From Streptomyces collinus Tu 365 (lineage in GTDB: Bacteria > Actinomycetota > Actinomycetes > Streptomycetales > Streptomycetaceae): DNA of 64,000 nt. The position numbers were made by a program, and so were the translations under genes. The stretch is taken from NCBI RefSeq assembly GCF_000444875.1, contig NC_021985.1, positions 4,484,170 to 4,548,169 of the forward strand, written 5' to 3'. The notes below the pieces were generated by a model that ran no database searches, was not told the DNA's origin, and worked only from the letters and a program-made list of their open reading frames with translations. Shown in pieces: positions 25,127 to 33,164 of this stretch. The first letter of the stretch is position 1, and every line of letters starts with the position of its first letter.

Positions 25127-26842
25127 TCAGCCCTCCGTGCCGCCGAAGCGCTCCTTGTACGTCTCCAGGTCCTCGTCGGTGAGCTTCGCGAAGAGGACCG
25201 GGGGGACGGTGAAGGGGGTACCGGACGGGACCGAGGAGAGGGCCTTCGCCTCGTCCGCGGTGACCCAGGCCGCGGTGTCGTTCTCCAGGGAGAACGCCTC
25301 CCGCATGACCTTCGCCGTCGCCGGGATGAACGGCTCGGAGACCACCGCGTACAGGTGGATCAGGTTCATCGCCGTGCGCAGGGTGAGCGCGGCGCCGTCC
25401 TTGTCGGTCTTGATCTCCAGCCAGGGGGCCTTCTCCTCCAGGTAGGAGTTGCCGGCCGACCACAGGGCGCGCAGGGCCGCGGCGGCCTTGCGGAACTGGA
25501 GGGTCTCCATGTGCGACTCGTACTCCGCCAGGAGCGTCGCGATCTCCTCGCCGAGGCGGGTCTCCGCCTCGCCCGGCGCGCCGCCCTCGGGGACGTCGTC
25601 GCCGAAGCGCTTGCGGGAGAAGGACAGGACACGGTTGACGAAGTTGCCGAGGGTGTCGGCGAGGTCCTTGTTGACCGTGGCCGTGAAGTGCTCCCACGTG
25701 AAGGACGAGTCGTCCGACTCGGGGGCGTTGGCGATCAGGAAGTAGCGCCAGTAGTCGGCGGGCAGGATCTCCAGGGCCTGGTCGGTGAAGACGCCCCGCT
25801 TCTGCGAGGTGGAGAACTTGCCGCCGTAGTACGTCAGCCAGTTGAACGCCTTGACGTAGTCGACCTTCTTCCACGGCTCGCGCACGCCCAGCTCGGTGGC
25901 CGGGAACATCACGGTGTGGAAGGGGACGTTGTCCTTGGCCATGAACTCGGTGTAGCGGACCTCGGTGTCCACGTCGTACCACCACGACTTCCAGTCGCGG
26001 TTCTCCGGGTCCTGGTCCGCCCACTCCTTGGTCGCGCCGATGTACTCGATCGGGGCGTCGAACCAGACGTAGAAGACCTTGCCCTCGGCGGCCAGTTCCG
26101 GCCAGGTGTCCGCCGGGACCGGGACGCCCCAGTCGAGGTCACGGGTGATGGCGCGGTCGTGCAGGCCCTCGGTCAGCCACTTGCGGGCGATGGACGAGGC
26201 GAGCTGCGGCCAGTCCTCCTCGTGCCGGGAGACCCACGCCTCGACCTCGTGCTGCAGCTTGGACTGCAGCAGGAAGAGGTGCTTCGTCTCGCGGACCTCC
26301 AGGTCCGTGGAGCCCGAGATCGCCGAGCGGGGGTTGATCAGGTCCGTGGGGTCCAGGACACGGGTGCAGTTCTCGCACTGGTCGCCGCGGGCCTTGTCGT
26401 AGCCGCAGTGCGGGCAGGTGCCCTCGACGTAGCGGTCCGGCAGGAAGCGGCCGTCGGCGGGGCTGTACACCTGGCGGATGGCGCGCTCTTCGATGAAGCC
26501 GTTCTCGTTCAGCTTGCGGGCGAAGTGCTGGGTGATGTCCCGGTTCTCCGCGGAGGAGCTGCGGCCGAAGTAGTCGAAGGCGAGCGCGAAGCCGTCGTAG
26601 ACGGCCTTCTGGGCGTCGTGCGCCTGGGCGCAGAACACGTCCACCGCGAGGCCCTGCTCCTTGGCGGCGAGCTCGGCGGGGGTGCCGTGCTCGTCGGTCG
26701 CGCAGATGTACAGGACGTCGTGGCCGCGCCGGCGGAGGTACCGGGAGTACACGTCCGCCGGGAGCATGGACCCCACCATGTTGCCCAGGTGCTTGATCCC
26801 GTTGATGTACGGAAGGGCGCTGGTGATGAGGTGTCGAGCCAT
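25127..26842 (-). CDS. metG: methionyl-tRNA synthetase (double-knuckle type)
   Basis: 571 residues. HIGH-like motif YINGIKHLGNMVGS at the N-terminus and a four-cysteine zinc domain (CPHCGYDKARGDQCENC, about 145-161) as in E. coli-type MetRS. WGVPVPADTW and KVFYVWFDAPIEYI are the conserved catalytic strands. The KMSKS loop reads KFSTSQKRGVF, so the second lysine of the motif is not in its usual place; a lysine three positions later might substitute. First gene of a two-gene MetRS operon; the ATG at 26842 lies just after a leaderless-looking or short leader region. Confidence 0.92.
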   Translation of the reverse strand: MARHLITSALPYINGIKHLGNMVGSMLPADVYSRYLRRRGHDVLYICATDEHGTPAELAAKEQGLAVDVFCAQAHDAQKAVYDGFALAFDYFGRSSSAENRDITQHFARKLNENGFIEERAIRQVYSPADGRFLPDRYVEGTCPHCGYDKARGDQCENCTRVLDPTDLINPRSAISGSTDLEVRETKHLFLLQSKLQHEVEAWVSRHEEDWPQLASSIARKWLTEGLHDRAITRDLDWGVPVPADTWPELAAEGKVFYVWFDAPIEYIGATKEWADQDPENRDWKSWWYDVDTEVRYTEFMAKDNVPFHTVMFPATELGVREPWKKVDYVKAFNWLTYYGGKFSTSQKRGVFTDQALEILPADYWRYFLIANAPESDDSSFTWEHFTATVNKDLADTLGNFVNRVLSFSRKRFGDDVPEGGAPGEAETRLGEEIATLLAEYESHMETLQFRKAAAALRALWSAGNSYLEEKAPWLEIKTDKDGAALTLRTAMNLIHLYAVVSEPFIPATAKVMREAFSLENDTAAWVTADEAKALSSVPSGTPFTVPPVLFAKLTDEDLETYKERFGGTEG

Positions 26843-26902
26843 CGGGGGCTGCTCCCAGGTCGCTACGTGTACGAACCTTGAAATCGTAGCCGACGTGTGT
26901 AT

Positions 26903-26941
26903 GCCGCCCGCTTCCGTTTTACGGGGTGAGAAGCGGGCGGC
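26903..26941 (-). terminator. hairpin terminator after the vWA gene
   Basis: A perfect 12-bp stem (GCCGCCCGCTTC / GAAGCGGGCGGC) with a T-rich 15-base loop lies 37 bases beyond the stop of the leftward vWA gene and before the metG operon. Confidence 0.75.
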
Positions 26942-26978
26942 ACGGGGAGTGCGGGGAGTTACGCGGTGTTACGACAGG

Positions 26979-28841
26979 TCACGGACGCCAGGCGGCGAGT
27001 ACGCCCTCGTAGAGCTCCGTGTCCGTGAGTTCGCGCGGGGTGGGGCCCGCGTGGAAGAAGGACGTGTTGTCGGTCTTCAGCTTGCGCAGGTAGTCGAAGG
27101 CCTTGTTGTCGTGCTCGCCGAAGGCGACGAAGGAGAAGAACACCGAGGGGTGGGTCTTCGCGGCCTCGGTGAGGGACTGGGTGGCGGGGGTCTTCGCGTC
27201 CGGGGCGCCGTCCGTCTGGAAGACGACCAGCGCGGGGACGGCCGGGTCGGCGTTCTTCTCGTGGTGCGCGAGTACGGCCTCGACGGCGGCGTGGTAGCTG
27301 GTACGGCCCATGCGGCCGAGGCCGGCGTGCACGTCGTCGATCCGGGTCTCGTGGTCCGCGTCGAGGGTGAGGTCGGTGGTGCCGTCGACCTCGGTGGAGA
27401 AGAAGACGACGTGGACCGTGGCCTCGGGGTCCAGGTGGGCGGCGAGGGCGAGGGTCTGGTCGGCGAGGGCCTGGGCGGAGCCGTCCTTGTAGTACGGGCG
27501 CATGCTCGCGGAGCGGTCGAGGACGAGGTAGAGCTTCGCTCGTTTGCCGGTGAGGTCGGTCTTCTTGAGGGTGGTGGTCGCGGCCTTGTAGGCGGTGGTG
27601 AGGGAGGGGGTGCGGGACTTGATCTTGGTGAGGGGTGTGGCGGGCTTGGCCTGCGCGTCGGCCTCCGGCTCGGGCTCGTTGGTCGCCTCGGCTTCGCCTT
27701 CGGCTCGGTCGTTCCCACCCGCACCACCCGTGCGGGTCTCGTCGTCGGCCGCGGGTGACTCCTGTGGGGTGTCCTCGCCGTCGGCGGCCTGCGGCGCCTC
27801 GGCTGCGACCGGCTGCGGCTCCGGCGTCGGCTCCGGTTCGGCCTCGGGCTTCGCCTCGGCGACGGGCTCTGCGTTGGCCTCGGCCTTGGGCTCGTTGGTC
27901 GCCTCGGCTTCGCCTTCGGCTCGGTCGTTCCCACCCGCACCACCCGTGCGGGTCTCGTCGTCGGCCGCGGGTGACTCCTGTGGGGTGTCCTCGCCGTCGG
28001 CGGCCTGGGGCGCCTCGGCTGCCACCGGCTCCGGCGCCGGCTCCGGTTCGGCCTCGGCCGCGGGCTTAGCGACGGGCTCGGCCTCGGCTTCGGGCTTCGC
28101 GACGGGCTCGGCTTCGGGCTTCGCCTCGGCGACGGGCTCTGCGCCTGCCTCAGCCTTGGGCTCGGTGGTCGCCTCGGCTTCGGGCTTTGCCGCTGCCTCG
28201 GCTTCGTGCTTGGCGTCTGCTTCGGCCTCCGCCGCTGCCTCCGCGGCGACCTCGGCCTTTGCCTCCGCCTCGGCCACCGGCTGGACGAACTTGAGCACGG
28301 CCTCCGTGACAGCCGGCTCAGCCTCAGGCTCGGCGGCGTCGGCCTTGGACTCCTCTTCGGCCACCGGCTCAGCGGCCTCGGCCACCGGCTCCGGCTCGAC
28401 GACCTCGGCCTCGCGGTCCGCCTCGGGCGTCTCAGCCTCGGGCTCGGCCACCGGCTCGGGCTTCTCGGCCTCGGGGTCGGCCACCGCCTTGGGGTCGGCC
28501 ACCGTCTCGGCCGTCTCGGCCTCGGTCGTCGCAGCCTCGGGGGCGGACACCGGCTCGGGCGTCTCCGCCGTGGGCTCGGTCGCCTGAGCTGTGGGTTCGG
28601 TCGGCTCGGTCTTGGGCGCCGGCTCAGGCGTCGGCTCTGCCCCCGGCTCGGGTGACGTGGCCTGCTTGGGGACCGTGATGTTGTCGAAGGCCGCGGAGAC
28701 CAGTTCGTGCTCCTCGGGGGAGGACGTGCGGGGCTCGGGGACCTGGGTGGGCGCAGGGGACTGGGCCGCACCCTCTGCCTCGGCCGTTCGTCCCTTGCGT
28801 GAGCGGCCGAATGCGTTCCGCAGGAGAGTGAGAATGCCCAT
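26979..28841 (-). CDS. vWA-domain (TerF/TerY-like) protein with long acidic Ala/Glu/Pro linker
   Basis: 620 residues. An N-terminal basic amphipathic stretch (MGILTLLRNAFGRSRKGR) leads into about 370 residues made of Ala, Glu, Pro and Val, with a duplicated block. The last 200 residues are a von Willebrand A domain close to tellurium-resistance TerF/TerY: LYLVLDRSASM supplies the MIDAS DxSxS, GMGRTSYHAAV the threonine region and VFQTDGAPD the second aspartate. The linker resembles a charged spacer and could project the vWA domain from a membrane or complex. No ter genes are adjacent. Confidence 0.85.
   Translation of the reverse strand: MGILTLLRNAFGRSRKGRTAEAEGAAQSPAPTQVPEPRTSSPEEHELVSAAFDNITVPKQATSPEPGAEPTPEPAPKTEPTEPTAQATEPTAETPEPVSAPEAATTEAETAETVADPKAVADPEAEKPEPVAEPEAETPEADREAEVVEPEPVAEAAEPVAEEESKADAAEPEAEPAVTEAVLKFVQPVAEAEAKAEVAAEAAAEAEADAKHEAEAAAKPEAEATTEPKAEAGAEPVAEAKPEAEPVAKPEAEAEPVAKPAAEAEPEPAPEPVAAEAPQAADGEDTPQESPAADDETRTGGAGGNDRAEGEAEATNEPKAEANAEPVAEAKPEAEPEPTPEPQPVAAEAPQAADGEDTPQESPAADDETRTGGAGGNDRAEGEAEATNEPEPEADAQAKPATPLTKIKSRTPSLTTAYKAATTTLKKTDLTGKRAKLYLVLDRSASMRPYYKDGSAQALADQTLALAAHLDPEATVHVVFFSTEVDGTTDLTLDADHETRIDDVHAGLGRMGRTSYHAAVEAVLAHHEKNADPAVPALVVFQTDGAPDAKTPATQSLTEAAKTHPSVFFSFVAFGEHDNKAFDYLRKLKTDNTSFFHAGPTPRELTDTELYEGVLAAWRP
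27672..28007. repeat. intragenic direct repeat, two 120-base identical copies 216 bases apart
   Basis: Bases 27672-27791 and 27888-28007 are identical; similarity continues beyond with mismatches. Both encode the acidic block around DGEDTPQESPAADDETRT in the vWA protein. The lack of even synonymous changes points to a recent duplication or gene conversion. Confidence 0.9.
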
Positions 28842-28943
28842 GTGCGCAACCCTTCGTGTGAGTTGATGCCCGTTTAATCCCTGGCCAGGACGGACACGTA
28901 AGGTTAGCGGCCCGCGATCCCGTTTCGGTCGGTGGCCGAGCTG

Positions 28944-29462
28944 TCAATGCGGTGTTGTGATCGTCCGCTCCGCGGCCACCTCCTGGCGCAGCGGCTCCGG
29001 CACGCTGCCCGAGGGGCCCGTCAGGTCGGTCCTGACCGCGCTCGGGTGCTCCGACCGGCGCACCTCCTCCGCCAGTTCACGCAGGTGCAGCGCCACCGCG
29101 TCGACGATGCGTTCCACGGTTACGACCAGCGGTCACCACGCGGCGGCCCGCCTGCCGGTGGGCGGCGGCTCGGTGAGCGCCCGCGACAGGTCCCGGTAGA
29201 GGCGGCGGCGCATGCGGGCCCGGCCCGCGGGGTCGGTTTCCGGGCCGAAGGCCGCCTCGACGCCGAGCGCGCCGAAGAGCTGCGGGACCGCGATGTCCAG
29301 GACGCCGGACAGGGCGCCCATGGAGGCGAGCGCGCCGTACGCCGGCTGTCCGGCCGCGAGACCGGTCGCCGGCGGCAGGCTCGTCGCGAGGACGGCGCGG
29401 GCCATCGCGGACCGGTTGAGGGGTGCCCGGCGGGGTCGGAGGTTCCGGACCTCACGGGACAT
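28944..29462 (-). pseudogene. decayed FUSC-family membrane protein remnant
   Basis: On the minus strand a 109-codon frame (29462-29133) begins with MSREVRNLRPRRAPLNRSAMARAV and a hydrophobic LATSLPPATGLAAGQPAYGALASMGALSG, as at the N-terminus of FUSC/aromatic-acid exporters. It ends at a TGA; the same frame then continues for 62 codons with a well-formed helical sequence (PLVVTVERIVDAV, HLRELAEEVRRSEHPSAVRTDL) to a second stop at 28944. Full-length family members have 350-700 residues, so there is both an internal deletion and an in-frame stop. It could instead be two short real genes. Confidence 0.45.
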
Positions 29463-29501
29463 GCGCCCATTGTTCCCGCTCCGTTCCGGCCTGCGGTCCC
29501 G

Positions 29502-30455
29502 TCAGCCGGGTGCGTGCAGGGTGACGTCGACGACCAGTGCGCGGTGGTCGGTGCGGGTCAGACGCAGGAAGCGGGCGTCGGCCGCGGAGAAGTCCGGGGA
29601 GAGCAGGACGTGGTCGATCTGGGCGCCGATGACGGAGGCGGTGCGGGCGGGCCAGCTCGGGGTGCGGTCGTGTCCGTCGAGGCCGGCGGCGTCGGACAGG
29701 CCGGTGTCGAGGATGCGGCGGAAGGCCTGATGGTCCTGGGAGGCGTTGAAGTCGCCGGCGAGGATGGTGGGCGTGCGGGTGTCGGCGGCGGCGAAGGCGC
29801 GCAGCCGGTCCAGTTCCCGGCGCCAGAGGCCGACCTGGCCGGGCAGCGGGGGCATCGGGTGGGCGAGCTGGACGCGTACGGCGTGGCCGCGTACGTCGGC
29901 GACGGCTCCGGGCATGCCCATCGTGCCGGGGACCCCGGCCGCCGGCCGCAGTGGGTAGCGGCTGAGGACGAGGGAGCCCTTGGAGCCGTCCGCCGCGACG
30001 GCCCGCCGGTGCGGGTAGGCGTCGGCCAGGTCCCGCTCCAGGGTGGCCCGGCAGGTGTGCTCGCACTCCTCGACGAAGACGAGGTCCGGGCGTTGCCGGC
30101 GGATCTGCGGGACCAGGGACGGGGTGCCGCGGCCGAACTCGACGTTCGAGGTCAGCACCCGCAGGGAGGCGACGGGCCGCCCCGCGGGCTCGTGGACGCG
30201 GCCGTAGGGGTCCGCGTACCAGGCCAGCACGGCCAGCGCGGCGACCGCCCACACCAGTCCCGCCCACCAGCGGGCGAGCAGCGCGCACAGCAGGCCGAGC
30301 ACGGCCGGTACGAGCAGCCAGGGCAGGAAGGCGAGCAGCTGCGGGACGGGTGTGACGCCGTCGGTGCCGGCCGCCCGGCAGCCGAGGACCGCGCTCACCC
30401 CGGCCAGCAGCAGCCCCGCGCACCAGGAACCGGGCCTGCGGGGACGATCGCTCAC
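29502..30455 (-). CDS. membrane-anchored endonuclease/exonuclease/phosphatase family protein
   Basis: 317 residues. Three transmembrane helices occupy residues 10-85. The remainder is an EEP-fold domain: LTSNVEFG (Asn), VFVEECEH (catalytic Glu), AGDFNASQDH (Asp-x-Asn), IGAQIDHVLLSPD (Asp-His) and RTDHRALVV (final Asp-His). The active site is complete and faces either the cytosol or the outside. Relatives hydrolyse phosphodiesters in nucleic acids, sphingolipids or inositol phosphates; the substrate is unknown. TAGGCT seven bases before the GTG suggests a leaderless transcript. Confidence 0.85.
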   Translation of the reverse strand: MSDRPRRPGSWCAGLLLAGVSAVLGCRAAGTDGVTPVPQLLAFLPWLLVPAVLGLLCALLARWWAGLVWAVAALAVLAWYADPYGRVHEPAGRPVASLRVLTSNVEFGRGTPSLVPQIRRQRPDLVFVEECEHTCRATLERDLADAYPHRRAVAADGSKGSLVLSRYPLRPAAGVPGTMGMPGAVADVRGHAVRVQLAHPMPPLPGQVGLWRRELDRLRAFAAADTRTPTILAGDFNASQDHQAFRRILDTGLSDAAGLDGHDRTPSWPARTASVIGAQIDHVLLSPDFSAADARFLRLTRTDHRALVVDVTLHAPG

Positions 30456-30462
30456 CCGGCCG

Positions 30463-30468
30463 AGCCTA
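30463..30468 (-). promoter_or_regulatory. probable -10 element of a leaderless promoter (EEP gene)
   Basis: TAGGCT on the minus strand lies seven bases before the GTG at 30455. It overlaps the stop codon of the upstream alpha/beta hydrolase gene. Confidence 0.35.
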
Positions 30469-31254
30469 CGAGCCGGTGTCGATCCGTGTCAGGAACTTCT
30501 CCAGGACGCGGTTGAACTCCGGGGCCCGCTCCAGGTTCGGCAGGTGGGCCGCGCCGTCGACGACGTGCAGCACCGAGTCGGGGAGCGCCGCGTGCATCGC
30601 CTCCGCGTCCGCGACCGGGGTGTAGGTGTCGTCGGCGCCGACCACGACCAGCGCGGGGACGGTCACCTTCGTCAACAGGCCGCGGTAGCCGGGGCGTTCG
30701 GCGCGGCCGCGCAGGGAGGCCGCGGCGCCCTGCGGTGCGGTGGCCGTCATCATGCGGTGGACGTGGGACTTGACCTCGGGCGCGGCGTAGGGGGCGACCA
30801 TCCTCTCCAGCACCTCGTCGGCGTAGCCGCGCATGCCCTCGGCGAGCAGCCGGTCCGCCATGGCGCGCCGGCCCAGCCTTCCGGCGGGGGTCTCGGGGTC
30901 GGGGAAGGTGTCGGCGAGGACCAGGCCCCGGACGCGGTCGCCGAAGCGGCCGTAGCACTCCATGGCGATCTGGCCGCCCATCGACAGGCCGGCCAGGACG
31001 CAGGTGTCCACGGCCAGGTGGTCCAGCAGGTCCTCGATGTCCCGGGCGTGGCGGGAGAGCGGGACGGTGCCGGGGGTCACCGGGGAGGCGCCGTAGCCGC
31101 GCAGGTCGGGGGCGACCACCCGGCGTCCGGCGGCGAACGCGGTGAGCTGCGGGGCCCACATCGTGCGGTCGAAGGGGTGGCCGTGGACGAGGACGAGGGG
31201 CACCCGCGCGGAGACACCGGGGTTTTTGTCCTCGTACGAGAGGAAGGGGGGCAT
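30466..31254 (-). CDS. alpha/beta hydrolase
   Basis: 262 residues from the ATG at 31254. The fold is complete: oxyanion HGHPFDRTMW, nucleophile elbow GLSMGG, acid VVGADDTYTP and base DGAAHLPNLE. A cap domain sits at residues about 125-190. The closest recognisable type is 3-oxoadipate enol-lactonase-like/haloperoxidase-like hydrolases, so an ester or lactone substrate is likely. It is divergent from the MocR regulator gene at 31361, which may control it through the direct repeats between them. Confidence 0.85.
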   Translation of the reverse strand: MPPFLSYEDKNPGVSARVPLVLVHGHPFDRTMWAPQLTAFAAGRRVVAPDLRGYGASPVTPGTVPLSRHARDIEDLLDHLAVDTCVLAGLSMGGQIAMECYGRFGDRVRGLVLADTFPDPETPAGRLGRRAMADRLLAEGMRGYADEVLERMVAPYAAPEVKSHVHRMMTATAPQGAAASLRGRAERPGYRGLLTKVTVPALVVVGADDTYTPVADAEAMHAALPDSVLHVVDGAAHLPNLERAPEFNRVLEKFLTRIDTGS

Positions 31255-31282
31255 GTGTTCGACCCTAGGTGTGGCCTCTCCT

Positions 31283-31315
31283 TCGGTGCAATGAAATCTT
31301 TGCCCTCGGTGCAAT
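31283..31315. promoter_or_regulatory. direct-repeat operator candidate of the MocR regulator
   Basis: TCGGTGCAAT occurs at 31283-31292 and again at 31306-31315, 23 bases apart in the same orientation. MocR/GabR/PdxR proteins are known to bind direct repeats near their own promoter. The pair lies in the only control region between the divergent hydrolase and regulator. Confidence 0.6.
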
Positions 31316-31360
31316 CGCGCGCAGCGTCACGGCGGGAGAGACAGAGGAGAAGGGGGACGC

Positions 31361-32713
31361 GTGGACGACTACCGGCGCATCGCCGGCCGGATCGCCGCGG
31401 ACATCGGGCGCGGCCGGCTCCGGCCGGGGCAACGGCTGCCGCCGCAGCGGGCGTTCGCCCGGCGGCACGGGATCGCGGCCTCGACGGCGGGGCGGGTGTA
31501 CGCCGAACTCGTGCGCCGGGGACTGGTGGTGGGCGAGGTCGGGCGCGGCACGTTCGTCCGCGCCACCGAGCCGGACCCGCAGCCCGGGCACGCGCTGACC
31601 GAGGCGGCGGACCGCGCCCCCGTGAACCTGGAGCTCAACTACCCGTCGGCGCCCGGCCAGGCGGAGCTGCTGGCACCCGCCCTCGCGCCGCTGCTGCGGC
31701 CGGACGCGCTGGCCGAGGCGCTGCGGCCGGCGGCGGCCGCGGGGACCCGGGCGGCCCGCGAGGCGGCCGCCGGGCTGCTCGCCGCCGGTGGCCACCGGCC
31801 CGACCCGGACGGCGTCGTCTTCACCGGCAACGCCCGTCAGGCCGTCGCGGCCACGCTCGCCTCGCTGGTACGGCCGGGCGGCCGGGTCGGGGTGGAACCG
31901 CTGACGTATCCGCTGGTCAAGGAGATCGCGGCCCGGATCGGCTGCGTCCTCGTGCCGCTCGCCACCGACGAGCGGGGGCCGCTGCCGGAGTCGGTCGCGG
32001 CCGCCCACCGCACCGCTCCGCTGTCCGCCCTCTACCTCCAGCCGACCTTGCACAACCCGACCTCGCTGACGCTGTCCGCCGAGCGGCGGGCCGCACTGGC
32101 GGAGGTCGTCCACAGCCTGGGGACACCGGTCGTGGAGGACCGGATCTGGTCGTTCCTGCACCAGGGCGGCGAACCGCCGCTCGCCGCCCTCGCGCCCGGG
32201 CTGGTCCACGTGGTCGACGGGCTGTCCAAGCGGGTAGCGCCGGGGCTCACCGTCGGGTTCGTCTCGGCGCCGGCCGACCGGGCGGGGGCGGTGGCCCGGG
32301 CCGTGCGCTCCGGGGGCTGGGGCGCGGGCGGCTTCGCGCTGGAGGCGGCCGTGCGCTGGATCGGCGACGGCACCGTGGCGCGGCTGGCCGACGCCAAGCG
32401 GCGCCAGGCGCGGCGGCGGCAACGGCTGGTCGCGCGGGAGCTGGACGGTTTCGCCGTACGGTCCGATCCGGCCGCCTACTTCGCCTGGTGGGAGCTGCCC
32501 GCGCCCTGGCGGGCCGACACCTTCACCGCGGCCGCCCGGGCGCGGGGCATCGCCGTCACCCCGGGCACCGCCTTCGCGGTCGACCCGAACCGGACCCCGT
32601 CCGCCGTCAGACTGGGCCTCGCCTCCGCCGGGGAACCGGACCTGACCCAGGCCCTGCGCAGCCTCGCCGAGCTGGCGCGGGAAGGGCCGGGGGCAGGGGC
32701 TGGGGGAGGGTGA
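31361..32713 (+). CDS. MocR-type GntR regulator with aminotransferase-fold domain
   Basis: 450 residues. Residues 1-70 are a GntR winged helix (LRPGQRLPPQRAFARRHGIAASTAGRVYAELVRRGLV). The rest is a fold-type I PLP enzyme: FTGNARQAV, LQPTLHNPTSLT, VVEDRIWSF and the PLP lysine in VVDGLSKRVAPGLTVGF, with a C-terminal VRLGLA. MocR proteins use PLP as a sensor and control vitamin B6, GABA or other amine metabolism, often activating a divergent gene. The GTG start has a strong GGAGAAGGGGG ahead of it. Confidence 0.9.
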   Translation: MDDYRRIAGRIAADIGRGRLRPGQRLPPQRAFARRHGIAASTAGRVYAELVRRGLVVGEVGRGTFVRATEPDPQPGHALTEAADRAPVNLELNYPSAPGQAELLAPALAPLLRPDALAEALRPAAAAGTRAAREAAAGLLAAGGHRPDPDGVVFTGNARQAVAATLASLVRPGGRVGVEPLTYPLVKEIAARIGCVLVPLATDERGPLPESVAAAHRTAPLSALYLQPTLHNPTSLTLSAERRAALAEVVHSLGTPVVEDRIWSFLHQGGEPPLAALAPGLVHVVDGLSKRVAPGLTVGFVSAPADRAGAVARAVRSGGWGAGGFALEAAVRWIGDGTVARLADAKRRQARRRQRLVARELDGFAVRSDPAAYFAWWELPAPWRADTFTAAARARGIAVTPGTAFAVDPNRTPSAVRLGLASAGEPDLTQALRSLAELAREGPGAGAGGG

Positions 32714-33164
32714 GGGACCGCCGGGGCGCTGTGCGTGGGCGTCGAGGTGAGCCCGGGGGCTTGCGTGCGGGGCGCTCCGGCCGCCCGGTCGTGGTGACCG
32801 ACGGGAACGGTACCGAAGGCGGGGGGAGCGCGCTGCGGGGCGGGGGTCACCGGTGGTGGCCCGCCGGCAGGTTGCCGGGGCGCGGTGTGCCTGGGGCCTG
32901 AGCCCGGGGGCCTGCGGTCCGGTCCGGCCGGCCCGGCCGTCCCACCGGAGTGGCCGAGGCCAGGGCTGCGGGCGGCTGCCTGGTCGCCGGTACCGGGGCC
33001 GTCCGGACCGCCCGGAGCCGGATGCGGGCGGGGAGGGGGTGCTGCGCCTGGCGGGCTCGGCGTCTCGTGCGTCGTCGGTTCAGTGGGGAGGGGGACGGCG
33101 GCGCGGGGATACCGGGCGGTGGCCCGTTGTCGGGGCGGCCCTCCCGGGGACCGGTCCGTGTCGC
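32714..33164. other. gene-free GC-rich intergenic stretch
   Basis: No frame in these 450 bases has convincing coding composition. A short direct repeat (tgagcccggggg at about 32748 and 32899) is the only structure I see. The region lies between a rightward and a leftward gene end, so it needs no promoter. Confidence 0.5.

Noticed and set aside
23521..26842. One MetRS being a pseudogene
   Set aside because: Both frames are full length with normal codon use and intact core motifs.
26843..26978. T-box leader upstream of the tandem MetRS operon
   Set aside because: The leader is too short and no AGGGUGG-like T-box sequence or stem I is visible; only the vWA gene terminator is found.
28957..29199. 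Plus-strand 80-codon ORF
   Set aside because: It is antisense to the FUSC remnant, lacks an RBS and has no protein-like features.
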